A DNA stretch of 64,000 nucleotides from Echinometra lucunter. Taxonomy: Eukaryota > Echinodermata > Echinoidea > Camarodonta > Echinometridae. Both the position numbers and the translations under genes were made by a program. Positions 1 to 11,723 of this stretch are shown here, in pieces. The notes below the pieces were generated by a model. The model searched no databases. It was not told the DNA's origin and was given only the letters and a program-made list of their open reading frames with translations. The first letter of the stretch is position 1. Each line of letters starts with the position of its first letter. The DNA is taken from the NCBI GenBank assembly GCA_029962745.1, contig CM057157.1, positions 4,603,435 to 4,667,434 on the forward strand. Reading direction: 5' to 3'.

Positions 1-1159
1 AGGTTGCTATAGCAATGAGATACAACCCCAGTTGGAAAAGAGGGATTCTACACAGTGCCACTAATCATAATTGTTGAATCTGCTTTTCTGTACCCTAGAT
101 TTGCGACAGTGATAATGGTTCCTCATGGCGGCATATTTATTTATCAAATTGTAGTATTTATCATATTTATTTATCAATTTGTATTGTTATATTATCAATC
201 TCAGCATTTTGTTTTATTACGACTATTAATATGAATTTGGAGTGTATCTAAAGACACTGCTTGTTAATTCTCTGTCATAGTTCCTGATCTAGCTGATATT
301 AACTCTTGTGTTTGCCCAGAATGGAGGACATGGAAGGCCACCACAGACTGTTAAACAAACATACTATATGAACTGCTATCATAACAGACTTCACTTAATG
401 ATATACATGTATGAACAATCCATTAAGTATCTTTTGTCTGTTCTCTTGTGCTGGAGTATGAAGAATGCTTACAGTTGTGGTGTATATGAGTGCTTTGAGC
501 AGTGTCCTTCAGAGCGAGTCTGTCTACCTATACAATATACCCCCATGGTTAGTTTAATCCTCAGAACAAACAGGTCCTCAGACACATGAGAGCTGTCAGT
601 GATGAGGGATAATTACACGTTGGCATAGCAACCGTATCATTGGTCATGATGGAGCAAGATGATCAGAGGAGCAATCAGAGACCGATGAAGTCCACAGAGA
701 TCCATGGTTATTCATGGGTTAATCCGCATTCATGGGTGGTATGTGCTTCAAGTTTGTTCTCTATGAATCCTAATCAGAGAACCCGCATTTCAATGAATAT
801 GAATGGTACTTGTAGATTGTAGTTGGGCAACCTGTTTGATATCCCTTGCTATCCATCTATCCATCATTGCCAGTATCCCAGGAGGTGGTTTATCTGCCAT
901 GGATGCCTTGGGGCCTACATTTCAGTGATAAAAATGTATATGAATGTGATGACTTACAATTCATTTTACGAGATATAAGTTTCATATGAAGGGAATGTTT
1001 ATAACCATCATATTCATCTCTCCCCCCCACCCCAAGAAAGGGATGAAATAGCAGGTCTCAAAGCCAGAACTGTATACTTTGATGATCCAAAAGCCTGAGA
1101 AAGTTTTTAAAAATTGGAGGTCATCAAAATATTATTGCAAAAGCTAAACTAGATGAATC
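1..1159. other. Unassigned AT-rich sequence
   Basis: No gene, RNA or repeat is recognised here. A 93-codon open frame at 308-589 follows a usable acceptor (tgtttgcccag, ending near 319), but its composition looks random and no domain is visible, so it is not called. A short C-rich run lies near 1022-1034. Confidence 0.5.
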
Positions 1160-1179
1160 TTCGACCACGCGTGGTCGAA
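1160..1179. repeat. Perfect 20-bp palindrome centred on CGCG
   Basis: TTCGACCACGCGTGGTCGAA reads identically on both strands. It lies directly outside the left end of the TIR element at 1181-2048 and is rich in CpG in an otherwise CpG-poor setting. It may be part of the element end, or the target it inserted beside. Confidence 0.85.
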
Positions 1180-1180
1180 C

Positions 1181-2048
1181 TTTATGCCTCCGCCATTACC
1201 AGATCAGAGATAAATGGCACTTCATGTTGCTTTATTTTCATTTATACAATGACATCTTCAACCTTGACCTTTGACCTTGTGACCCCCAAATCTAATGAGA
1301 GCATTGCCCTTTCCATATGCATACATGAGCCAAGTTTGTTGAACCGTCAAATGGTTACTGAGTTATCACAAGAACGAACCATTTCTATGTACATAATGAC
1401 CTCTATGACCTTTGACCTTTGACCTTGTGACCCCAAAATCTAATCAGATCATCGTCCCTTCCATGTGCATACATGAGCCAAGTTTGAAGCCAATCTGTCA
1501 AATGGTTCTTAAGTTATCGCGAGAACGAGCCATTTTATGAGTATTATTACCTCTATGACCTTGACCTTTGACCTTGAGACTCCAAAATCTAATAAGATCA
1601 TTGTCCCTCCCATATGCATACCTGTGCCAAGTTTGAGGTTGATCGGTCAAATGGCTGTTGAGTTATGGTGAAAACGAACCATTTCTATGTACATAATGAC
1701 CTCTATGACCTGTGACCTTTGACCTTGTGACCCCAAAATCTAATCAGATCATCGTCCCTTCCATGTGCATACATGAGCCAAGTTTGAAGCCAATCTGTCA
1801 AATGGGTCTTAAGTTATCGCGAGAATGAGCCATTTTTATGTGTGTTATTACCTCTATGACCTTGACCTTTGACCTTGAGACTCCAAAATCTAATCAGATC
1901 ATTGTCCCTCCCATATGCATACATGAGCCGCGTTTGAAGTTGATCCGTCAAACGGTTCTTAAGTTATCGCGAGAACGAAAACGGGACGGACGGACGACCC
2001 GAAAACATAATGCCTCCGGCAACCACCTACGGTGGGCGGAGGCATAAA
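1181..2048. mobile_element. TIR element filled with ~150-bp repeats carrying DR1 motifs
   Basis: The ends form terminal inverted repeats: TTTATGCCTCCGCC at 1181-1194 and its complement at 2035-2048. The right end also folds internally (atgcctccgg ... ggcggaggcat). Between them lie about five ~150-bp units starting near 1250, 1399, 1551, 1700 and 1850. Each opens with a TGACCTTTGACCTT block and continues with (a/t)tctaatcagatcat and catatgcatacatgagcc. Units 1399 and 1700 are nearly identical, as are 1551 and 1850, so the array has a two-unit (~300 bp) higher-order repeat. No transposase is seen, so it is non-autonomous. Superfamily is uncertain and no target duplication was recognised. The unbroken frames inside (1153-1422, 1838-2047) are by-products of the repeat. 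Confidence 0.75.
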
Positions 2049-2828
2049 AAATAATTGGTGATTTCTTTCAGTAAGACCTATACATGTATGACCTAAAGAA
2101 ATATTTGGTAATTTTTTTCAATAAGACCTATATGACATAAAATGAAACCTTCTTACCTTCATTTTTCAAGACATCTTTCTGTTCATCATTAGCTTGCTAA
2201 TGAAAGCAACAAAAACCCTCTATCACAATATCAAATTAATCCACATTGATTCCCTGAGCTTGCTAGTCCAGGATCTTGAGATATTCGTTTAATCAACAAT
2301 GTGATAAAAACAAGTTTATTCTCAAACATGCTTCTCATTGTACCAAGAGAAGATTATGTGTCATTCATAGCAACTTCCATGCAATAAGCTGTTCAAAATA
2401 TTGATCCATTGTGTCCTTAGTCTATGGATTACTTCAGTTCATTACAACACTGCATCATTGCTGCTATTAATTATCTACAAACTATGCCAGTAACCTTGGT
2501 ATATCGAGTGTTTACTTCACATACACAGTCATGTTTGCACGAGCTTCATTATCATGATGTGAATATTTGTCTCTGAATTCATTTTATCTAATACCTGAGC
2601 ATCCTATCTTCACATGCCTTTCTTTAAAAGAGCTGCTGGCTGTTTGGAAGCTCTGTGAAATAAATCAATTGAAATGAACTGATATCTAAATTGAAATGAT
2701 AGAAAAGATAACTTTCTAAAAAAAGAAGAAATCATTTCCAATTATATGAAATTAAATCTGTTTAAAAAAGAATACGGTTCCTTATGATAATACCATGATT
2801 TAAAGGGCAAGGTATACTTTAACAATGC
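2049..2828. other. Unassigned AT-rich sequence
   Basis: Nothing recognisable is seen on either strand; stops are dense in all frames. Confidence 0.5.
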
Positions 2829-2832
2829 TTAA

Positions 2833-3241
2833 CCCATTCGTGACAGAGGTCCACATTTTGTGGTTTGGCCTAATATCTTTTGATGCAAAGCCCTAAAAAT
2901 CATACCAAATACATGAGCAGAAAGAACAAAAAATTCTACACAAACTGTGCCCACTTTGGTTGCGTCAATATTCGTTGTTTGATGCTGAAATTTTTTTAAA
3001 GGAAAATAAGCACTTAAATCCTTAAATTGGCAATTGTGATAGAAGGTTTAAAATCACTGTTTTCCCCTGCAAATTGGAAACTTTTTGACTTCTCATCATA
3101 ATTTCTGTCAATTTATATTCATTTCAGATACATGACGTTTTATAAGAAAAATGTAGCAATAAGATAAGAATGTTGGTGTTGCCATTTTGAAGAATAAAAG
3201 CTGATCAAATAAGGCTTTAAATAATTCCTGTCACGAATGGG
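2833..3241. mobile_element. piggyBac-like MITE flanked by TTAA
   Basis: TTAA stands on both sides (2829-2832 and 3242-3245). The element begins CCCATTCGTGACAG and ends with its exact complement, CTGTCACGAATGGG. A TTAA target and TIRs beginning CCC are hallmarks of the piggyBac superfamily. At 409 bp with no coding capacity it is a non-autonomous derivative. A diverged relative of its interior (aaatccttaaa(c/t)tggcaat ... gttg(c)caat ... aaaagctgat) occurs at about 13250-13468. Confidence 0.85.
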
Positions 3242-3245
3242 TTAA

Positions 3246-4069
3246 GAGTATCCATTAAAAGATTTCATAGATGAACATGAAAGCAATGAAATATTTTTGC
3301 AGGAATATATTCTCCAAATGTATAAGAGTAGCTCACTCTTATTTTCAAATGTATAGAAATATTTTTCAAAATCTATGTATAATATGCATAATATGTCATA
3401 ACTGTTTTGACTATGATCTGTTTTATACTTTTTTATTGTAAACTGAATATAATTCAGCCTTCGGGCATTTTCAGTTTTTTTTAAAAGATAAACCATTCTA
3501 CTACAACTCTGAAATAACTACAAAAAAATATATATATTTCAACAAAGCTACAAGGAGGGCTTGTATAAACATGCCTAATCCAGTGTCACCATACATCCAG
3601 GTAGATGGCTCTAGATTCATATTGATCTAATATCTATTTAATTGGTTTTGTGAGAGAGCTGACAAATGCTAAAACAAGGGCGACATCATGTCTCCTGACA
3701 GGACATATAAGAAGAGTAATTGATGTGTGATGTGATGCACCACTGTGGTACAGGGCATTCATTCTATTGGGTATTTGGTCTTTCTTCTTTTGCCAGAAAA
3801 ACATACCAAAGCAGTGTTAGTTTCACAGTAATCTAAAACTGCAATCTCACAAGATCAGTCCATTTTTTGTTAATATCCCTTTGTAACCATGAGGAAAGGG
3901 CACTATTTCAAATACCTTTTGGTCTGGACTGGACTGGAAATATGAAAATCTAAAACCCACTGTTCAGAAATCAGCTGTTGATCTTCACTAATTTCATTCA
4001 TCAGAAAACATACATATCTTCTTCTCTTTATCTCTTATTCTCCTCCAGCTCACTTTTTCTCCTCTTCCT
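3246..4069. other. Unassigned AT-rich sequence
   Basis: No gene or repeat family is recognised. The minus-strand open frame at 3242-3496 starts at the MITE border and has random-looking composition. Confidence 0.45.
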
Positions 4070-4250
4070 CCCCTCTTCCTCCCCTTTCTCTACTTTTTCT
4101 CCCCCCCCCCTCTCTTTTTCTCTATTTCTTCCACTCTGTGTGTGTGTGAGTGTCTCTCTCTCTCTCTCTCTCTCTTGGTCTCTCCATCTTTTTCCAGCTC
4201 CATCTTTCTCCCTTCACCTTCTCTCCCTCCTTCTCTCTTCCTTCGTATCT
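4070..4250. repeat. Pyrimidine-rich tract with C, TG and TC runs
   Basis: A long CT-rich stretch includes a C10 run near 4105, a short TG run at about 4138-4147 and a TC microsatellite near 4153-4175. Two overlapping Ser/Leu/Pro-rich open frames here are low-complexity artefacts. Confidence 0.85.
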
Positions 4251-4597
4251 CAGCTGCATCATGTCATGTCATGTTATTGCGAGTCTAATGACATTTCATG
4301 TCATCCAATTTACGGGATGCTCCTACTCTCTCGCTTGCCCAATTAGTCCTTTGTCAGCGCACACTGTAATTACACCCAGTGAGACCTTTACATCTACACC
4401 ATGCTAATGCTTCCTGGGGTATTCACCTCTTCCTGATTCTTGAGATTAATTAGAAAACCAATATTTTCCACGAAAAAAACCCCAAAGGAATTTACTTGAA
4501 GACTTAAAGTGTGTAATGCCACCAAATGTCCAACAGTTCTTATCAGATATCCTATCCATCACATCACTTCCTTTTGCTTTAAAGGATCGATGCTAAA

Positions 4598-4632
4598 AAG
4601 ATAAATGGATAGATAGACTGACAGATAGACCA
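4598..4632 (+). repeat. Degenerate GATA/GACA tetranucleotide repeat
   Basis: The sequence reads gataaatggatagatagactgacagatagacc, an imperfect GATA/GACA simple repeat. Confidence 0.7.
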
Positions 4633-4872
4633 ACAGAGACAACAATACTTTACTTGAGACAAACTTCCCTTCCTACTCAGTCTTTCCAAGGAGTTACAAG
4701 ATTCTATATGTGAGCATTTGTGCATGGAAATAGAGTTGAGAAAGGATTGTCAATACTATTTAAGACATGTCAAATTTAATCTTTTCTGATATATGTAGAT
4801 ATTTGATAAAGAATTTACAATTTAAACTCATACATTTGATGCCAAGGAAGGTATAAGAATTCTTAGCACTAT

Positions 4873-5012
4873 CTACACTTGCATTGTAATCAAAATACAA
4901 TACTTCTTCATCTCTTCCTTCAACTCCCTTTGGTAACTCCCTTTGCAAATTTTCCGCAGATACAGTCGGAATGGTATTAATACTTTGGTGCCTAGCATAT
5001 ACATGAACATAC
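4873..5012 (-). CDS. Possible terminal exon, product unknown
   Basis: On the minus strand a very strong acceptor (ccttcctgtgtctgtgtcgt ... actctctttag) precedes 5012. Two frames stay open after it: phase 1 to a stop at 4873-4875 (46 codons, Lys-rich), and phase 2 for 84 codons to 4760. The phase 1 frame would match the phase of the EGF exon further upstream in this direction (14116-14232). No domain is recognised. Two open frames mean the coding frame is undecided, and this could be a chance acceptor. Confidence 0.2.
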
Positions 5013-7110
5013 CTAAAGAGAGTGACGACACAGACACAGGAAGGCATAACAATATCAAAATCAAATTAATAATATCACAAAAGCCGTCCCCCATCTTAAT
5101 AACCTTGAGGCACGGAAATTAGTCTGCTAATGGTTAAAAGGGCAGCAGCAGAAAATGTCCCCAAGAAGGTTTGCTTTGGATATTGAGTAATCAAGGCTCC
5201 ATGCAGGTATAATAGTGGTGTATTGGATTAGATCTAATATGGATGGCATCATGCTGCAGATCAGGAATCTAACATAAAGCTCGGATATTTTTAGTCTGCA
5301 TGCTAAATTTTGAAGCAATGAGGAAGAAGTATTGCATTAGGCTTAACTTCTTAGGGGATTTTCTTAGACTTGACAGAGACAAATCATATCAGGAAAGAGG
5401 TGTTATATCTTTAAAAATAAGTTCTGCTTAGAAAATACAAAGCATCAAGCTTCATGCAAATGTACTGTATTAAGACAATTACAATTTACTTATCTGAGGC
5501 AAGTAAGAATCACTTGCCTCAAAGTCATATTGCTCTACATGTATTTCTCCATGCCACATCAATACAAAAATACATCTTTTACTCTAAAAAAACACTCCAC
5601 TTCCACGCATACCAGATAGTTATTTAATATTCTGTATTACAAAATACTTATGATAAGGTATGCAGATGATAAAAATGATACATATCAGTGAGGCCCTGGT
5701 AGTAAATTTAACATATTAAATTCTGCTAAGAGTCACAGGTTTGCTAACCCCTGCTATTCAAAACACACAAGCAGTGTAGTTATTGCTCTTTTTGATCTTA
5801 ACTGACAAGGTATCACACCTAATGCACTTAGCTCCTTCTACCAAAAATTCAGGAAATGCATTTCCATCTTTCTGTAGAATTTCTTTCACATTACAAACAC
5901 TAGACCCGTCTATCTCAATCAATAACATCATATTCCAGTACAAAGCTCTACGGTTTCACAAATGGACAGTTAATGCACTATCATAGTGCTCTAAATGATA
6001 GTCCAACATCTTCAAATTGAATCAAAGACATTCAAAACATGTCTCGACTCTCACGTTTCAAGTAATTTCTACTATTTCCACCCGGTGCATTTCTCTCAAT
6101 CAATAATCATAAGAGGAGTCTCACTCTGGATACCGAGATGTGTTCTATCTTCTCATGCGTCTCATCATTTCTTACACATCCAAGGACATTTACATGTCAT
6201 CATATTTTCCTCTCGATTGAGCAGCATATTACATCTATCATGACGACTCGGGTGATTGGAAGAATATAGGATGGGGGTAAAGCCGAGATGGTTAGGGTGG
6301 AAGGGTTTGTATATCAAGAGGCAGAAGCCCGGCTGGAAACCACAGGGAAAGTTCTTTTAAGGTTGTATGAACCATTTGAGGTACCGTAAAGGTTATATTG
6401 CTAAGAGTCTTTCAGAATAGGAATCTAAATACTAATTATAAGCATCTTGGCATTTCATGGGTCAAATTCTTAATCCATAGAATGCCAAAACATTTACTTT
6501 CATCTTGCATCTCAGTTTGGATTATTTTATGTGATTCACAAAAAAATGAAATGGGAATTCAAGCTAAAAGTAAAAGCCTGCCTGGCAGCTATGTTGCAAA
6601 TTTTAGAGTAAAAATTTCAGATTTCTGAATCAATAAGCTCTTGTATATTACCATGGGGATAAACAAAAAGCCATCAACATAGGATGCATATATCATCTGA
6701 TGAGAGCAAGAAGGGCTGTAACTCATATCACTTGGATACAGTTAACATCCTTCTGCCTCTCACTAAATGACTTGACGTACATTCAACCTCACCGGAGACC
6801 TCATTCTCTCAAGATTCATCTCTTCAACCATGAATAATAATGGAACTCATTTCTAAGTATTACTTGCAGACAGCTGACACATCCCTTGAGCATGTAGGCA
6901 ATGGGGTGAAGCATTAAAGAAATGTGGGGAGGGAAGAGGGGTGTGGTGGGGGCTTAAAAGAGGAAACCAAAGAGGGAGGGGAGAGAAATAGGGTAGGAAC
7001 AGAATAATATACCAGGAGGGTGGGATCATTTTTCTCAACATGTTATTTGTGACAAGTTTAGTATTCATGTATTGTTTTACAATTGCCCTCCTCCTCTTCC
7101 CCCACCTCTG
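5013..7110. other. Unassigned AT-rich sequence with one small hairpin
   Basis: A 10-bp perfect inverted repeat with a 7-base loop lies at 5495-5521 (tgaggcaagt / acttgcctca). Otherwise nothing is recognised. The open frames at 5758-5986 and 5995-6243 on opposite strands show no domain. Confidence 0.45.
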
Positions 7111-7116
7111 CCAGTA

Positions 7117-7300
7117 TCCACCACTACCATCACCACTACCATCACCACTACCACCACCACCACCACCACAACCACCACCATAATCAGAATCACCACTCTC
7201 ATCACTATTATGATAATCACCATTAGCATACTTCTCCACCCCTCTCCTCCTCTTACTCCTCCTCATCATAACCATCACCGTTATCATCATCAACATGACC
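7117..7300 (+). repeat. ACC/ATC trinucleotide-rich simple repeat
   Basis: An irregular run of (ACC)n and (ATC)n, with an uninterrupted ACC stretch near 7148-7170. It produces poly-Thr frames on plus and Gly-rich frames on minus that are not genes. Confidence 0.85.
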
Positions 7301-8660
7301 AGCTCCTTATCCTCTTCCAGTCTCCTCCATCCTCTCCTCCAATCTTTTTCTCCTCCCTTTTCTTTTCAGAAAACTCTTTTTCCTCCACAGATGACTTACC
7401 TTCAGATCATTTAGTTTCTATATTTCACTTTATTACTCCTTCCTTTTTTAAAATAAATTCTCCTGCCTTTCCTCCTTTTCAAAGAACTTGTGTGACTCAC
7501 TCTATTTGATAGAGCATGACACCCACACAAGTACAAGTCACAATAGACCTTTCTCGTAATGCCTTTGGCATTTTGTTCATCTTTTTCCTATTCTCCTTCC
7601 CCCTCCTCCATCTCTCACCCTCTCTCTCCCTCTCTCTAACTAATACTTATACCCCTTTTATATTAGGCAAAAACGCAAGGTAACCTCCAGAGTTTAGACA
7701 TAAATGCTCACAGTACAAAGGACAAAGCACGAACACGAGGTAAACGCGAAGTAAAAATCACGCTAGCCAGGCTAGCACGACACAAGGTAACCTCCGGAGG
7801 CATCAAGTGTGATCCCTTGTTGAAGGTAGATATACATGCTCTCAAGGTAGAAACCGGAAGTCTCCTTGCTCTAAAAAGCGTGCATTCTTGCTAATTCTTC
7901 TGTGTGTACTAATAAATAGCCGTACAGATTTACGTGAACCATGAGGTCCATTTGCTGAAGCAGGGACATATTACATGGCTGAGGGTAGATTAACAATATT
8001 TATCTTACATGTACCTTGTTTCTTTTTTTTAGTAACATCATGCCTTGCTTTTCAATCTGTCTGATGCATGATTTATTTTCTTTTTTAGAGAAATTTACTT
8101 TATGTAGACATCATGTAGACGCTTATGTCCGGTACAGCACAGCCTAGCTTCTCATATCATTTTTTTTCTTTTGTCTGTTTAGCTTAACCGGCCTTATCTT
8201 CATTGAAAAAATACAATAGCCTCACTGGTGGTGATAGATAGGTGATGTGTTACCTTGACAACGTACCTCACAATCACCGCAGATATGCATGGTAACATAA
8301 ACGGTACCCCTCGCATGTTACCTTTAAGGTTTGAGAAGAATGTCATGCCGCATTTACCTCAGTCTTCTGGTGTAACACCGAGTGAAATAGATATAAACGG
8401 GATATTACACTTCACAACCTCTTCCATTTCATTTCATTAAACTTCTCTACAATGATCATAATCTTGCTCGCATTACTCTCAGTAACTGAATGGTGAATCA
8501 ACTGTCAAATATTCCATTATACAGTGGGCCCACGCAACTTGTCATAACCTGTCATGCTATTTGTTGAGTACCTCATAAAAAATAATGTTTCCTCTCTCTT
8601 TCCTCTCTCTTTTACAAAACAGGGAGCTGGAAAGAGAAAGAAACACAAGGATAGGGGGAT
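7301..8660. other. Unassigned sequence, CT-rich at left, with a short palindrome
   Basis: From 7301 to 7650 the sequence is CT-rich. At 7762-7776 GCTAGCC-A-GGCTAGC is a perfect palindrome, and the phrase caaggtaacctcc occurs twice nearby (about 7676 and 7785). The open frame at 8255-8440 has an ordinary amino-acid mix but no splice logic or domain was found. Confidence 0.4.
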
Positions 8661-8670
8661 AGGCAGAAAT

Positions 8671-8693
8671 AGAGAGAGAGAGAGAGAGAGAGA
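8671..8693 (+). repeat. (AG)n microsatellite
   Basis: About 11 uninterrupted AG units. This is the only purine-strand copy of a dinucleotide that otherwise appears as CT on the plus strand in this window. Confidence 0.95.
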
Positions 8694-9871
8694 AACAGGA
8701 GAGGCTGAAAGGGGCGACTACAGACACGAATCGCCTCCAGTTACAAACTTGTGCGTGGTGGATTGTTGGCGGGTTTCTGAAGCCCTACTCTTTGCCTCTT
8801 TTCTCTTCTTTCGTCTCACTTTGGCGATATTAACCCCAGTCATTGCCACTGGTGTGAGTATTTAATAAGAAATCAATGTGCCTGGAGAGGGTTTCATTCA
8901 AGAGGAGAAGAAAACACTTTCAAGACCTATCAAGCAACACTGCCTCACATTGCAATGGCACTTATAGTACAGCGTAACAAATCGAATTCCTAACCAGAAG
9001 CAAGGAACATTGATTTTCAACGATTTTTCATCTGCTTGGAAAATTACACAGAAAAGATAGCTTCAGAGTGAAACTCTCACAATATCTTACATAGACCTAC
9101 TAAATTTCTTGCTTTTTGCACCCCTCTCAACATCCATTTTTTCCTTTGCATACCTGTACAAATATATACAAACCTTAGGATTTATAGAAACTTGAAACTG
9201 CATAGTGTGAACAGGGCAAAACATACAGTTCAAACAGACCTTGAAACTTGGCAAATTACATTTGTCTCCATTTGAGAACATCTCATCTCTTTATCCAACA
9301 AACAAACCTCATCTAAATAACTAAATAATTGATATACATGTATCCATTGATTGCCAATAGCAGGTAACATTTCTAGACACCTAAATATTATTTGAAATCT
9401 CTGTACTTTGAAAAATTGATTTAGGGGGAGTATCAAAGGTGATTTTTAAAATTCCAATGAAAATGACTTAACTATCTTTAAATGTGCAAGAGAGAACCTA
9501 TGGTTTATCACTATAATAAAGTGATTTACTACAAAATATTTTTTCTTGACTATGTATACGACTGCCAAGTGTGTGATATTCTAATGGCAATTAAATCAGT
9601 CCAGCTGTTTAGAATTATCATCTTTTTACTTCAGAATAATCTGTTTCAATCAAACATCTACACTAAATCAATTTCAACTTAATGTTTGTCAATTTACTAA
9701 AGTCCATCCACAAGCAAATCTTGACTGATTTTTTTAGTGCTTTGGTAAAGCACAAGTTGTTCTTCCAGAGGCATTATCTTAGCCATCATCATCATTAGCA
9801 AACGATCCCTGACTATACTGGAATATAGCATGAAGCACAAATCTGGCATTTTACTGTTGTGTACTAACCTG
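8694..9871. other. Unassigned AT-rich sequence
   Basis: No gene or repeat is recognised on either strand. Confidence 0.45.
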
Positions 9872-10282
9872 TGTTCAGACACAAAAAAATCCATCGCATA
9901 GCTATACATACATGTAAATGGTAGAGCCGTACCAAAACGGTATAGCTGTACCAACTGGTATAGCTATACGATGAATTTCTGTGTCTGCATGCTCACTAAA
10001 GTATAAAGTATAAAGAAACTACATAAAGAATCACGGTCCATGTGTGTCTGAACATATGGCAAACATAGCACAGTATAACTGGGCAGGGCTTAATGTGAGC
10101 ATGGCCAAAAAGAAGACATAACCTTGCCATGACAACATGTGCAGTGGAAAACTGCGCATCTATATATTTTCTTTAGTTTAGAGAGTTCGGAATGTGCGCA
10201 TGAATACTCTATTCCCTATGCGATGATTCTTTATACAACGTTTCTTTATCAAGTTTCGGGATAAGCATTTGGTATCTGAACA
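9872..10282 (-). mobile_element. TGTTCAGACAC-family TIR element, copy 1
   Basis: It starts TGTTCAGACAC at 9872 and ends TATCTGAACA at 10282. The complement GTGTCTGAACA also lies inside at 10044-10054. The left part holds tatagctatac-type palindromes. The right part (aactgggcagggct ... ccttgccatg(a/g)caacatg) aligns with the reverse complement of 46185-46674, which shows a dispersed family with two copies here. No coding capacity. Superfamily unassigned. Confidence 0.75.
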
Positions 10283-11576
10283 GGCTGTATGAGGAGTGAC
10301 GAAGATGAGATGAGCCAGTAGCAATTAAGGAATTATGAGACAACAGAGGGGATGCCGCTAAAGGGCATATTAACACTGATATAGCAGCCATGCAAGAGTA
10401 TGCAATCTTGTTGCTTAATTGGAAAACCATCCCGTTTTGAATTGTTTATCAGTGGATCCGATTCCTGGCTGTCATTCCCAAAGCATGAATAAACTTCAAT
10501 TTTTAATGAATGCTCCTGACATGAGGCCATAGGCTGGATTCAACATCCATCCTAATCATATTTCTTTTCTGATTCTATTATTTTCCATTCCTCTTTTATC
10601 ATTTGAATTCAAAATCAATCTAGTAGTGTTTAAGTGAATGCATATTTTCATTCAATATTTCAACAAAGAAACATCTCTGGGCAATATTTCATAATACAAA
10701 TAACTTTAACTGAATCATTCCCTGTCTTTGAGGATTTATCTCTATATCAAATATGATTACATATTTGCATTGTAACAATCCAGCTCATCAAGATACCTGT
10801 TTTCCAGATTTCGATTCTAAGTAGAACAAGAGACTCTAAAATTGGCATCATCGCCACTAGGACAGAATTTCTTGCATTTGATTGTGGGAAATATTTGTAA
10901 CTATTCTTCTCTTGCTATAGAAAATAAATCAAATGACTTCTATATTTTTCCTTTTCTGTTCATATCAAGGCTGGTCTCTTTAGAGATAAAGCCATTAACT
11001 TTAATCCATAAAAATCAAAGTGATTGTCCCTTTTCTGTTGATACGAAAGCTTTTCAGCATTTGATTTTGGATTTAAAAATCTGAAATATCAATGCAAGTA
11101 TGGAATTCTGAAGGTTATCAGAAAACCTGTCCCCTACAAAATTCTTTTCATTGTTTATTTTTTCTTCACAAGTTAGACACCAGTGGAAAAGGGGAAATAA
11201 AATCATATGATATAAATGGGTCAATATTGAAAAGAAGGATATATTTTGTAGTTTAATGGTAAAACTGTCTATTACACAAAGGGGAAAAGTACTAGGCTGA
11301 ATAGCAGGGAGGTCATTTCTTACAATTAGTGGTCAGTTAAGTACTTGACCAGAAGGTGGGATTTATTCGGTCATTAACCCCTCTCCACACATTTTTGAGT
11401 CTAAAACTTTTAGACCATTTCACTCTATTTTACAAAATAAAAATTACAAATGATAAACCACAGCATTTTTGAATGACACCATGCCCAGTGATTTGCCAAC
11501 TTTCACAGTATGAAACAACTCCTGAAGGAAAATCAGCATGAATGATCAAAATGAATGTTTTCACTCAATAAAACCT
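10283..11576. other. Unassigned AT-rich sequence
   Basis: Nothing recognisable; short open frames on the minus strand at 10209-10530 overlap the mobile element border and are not supported. Confidence 0.45.
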
Positions 11577-11723
11577 GGGGCCCATTGCATAAAACTTGCA
11601 TTTGAACGCAACTCAGGGAAATCAAACGCAACTTTATTTTCAGCCGATCAGATGTGCGCATTAAGGACTTGCGTTTGATTTTCAGGAGTTGCGATCAAAC
11701 ACAAGTTTAATGCAACAGACCCC
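11577..11723. mobile_element. Small foldback MITE (147 bp)
   Basis: The left end ggggcccattgcataaaact and the right end pair as imperfect inverted repeats (tgttgcattaaacttgtgtt on the complement). They continue into complementary tgcg(t)ttga and caactc(a/c)(g/t)g blocks, so nearly the whole element can fold. No coding capacity. Confidence 0.7.

Noticed and set aside
308..589. 93-codon plus frame after an acceptor-like site
   Set aside because: No domain, random-looking composition, no matching donor.
3978..4407. Overlapping Ser/Leu/Pro-rich plus frames up to 122 codons
   Set aside because: They translate a CT-rich simple-sequence tract.
6853..7509. 147- and 145-codon frames on opposite strands
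   Set aside because: Both are products of the ACC/ATC trinucleotide repeat (poly-Thr, poly-Gly).
8255..8440. 61-codon plus frame with ordinary amino-acid mix
   Set aside because: No acceptor, no recognisable domain; the opposite strand is also partly open.
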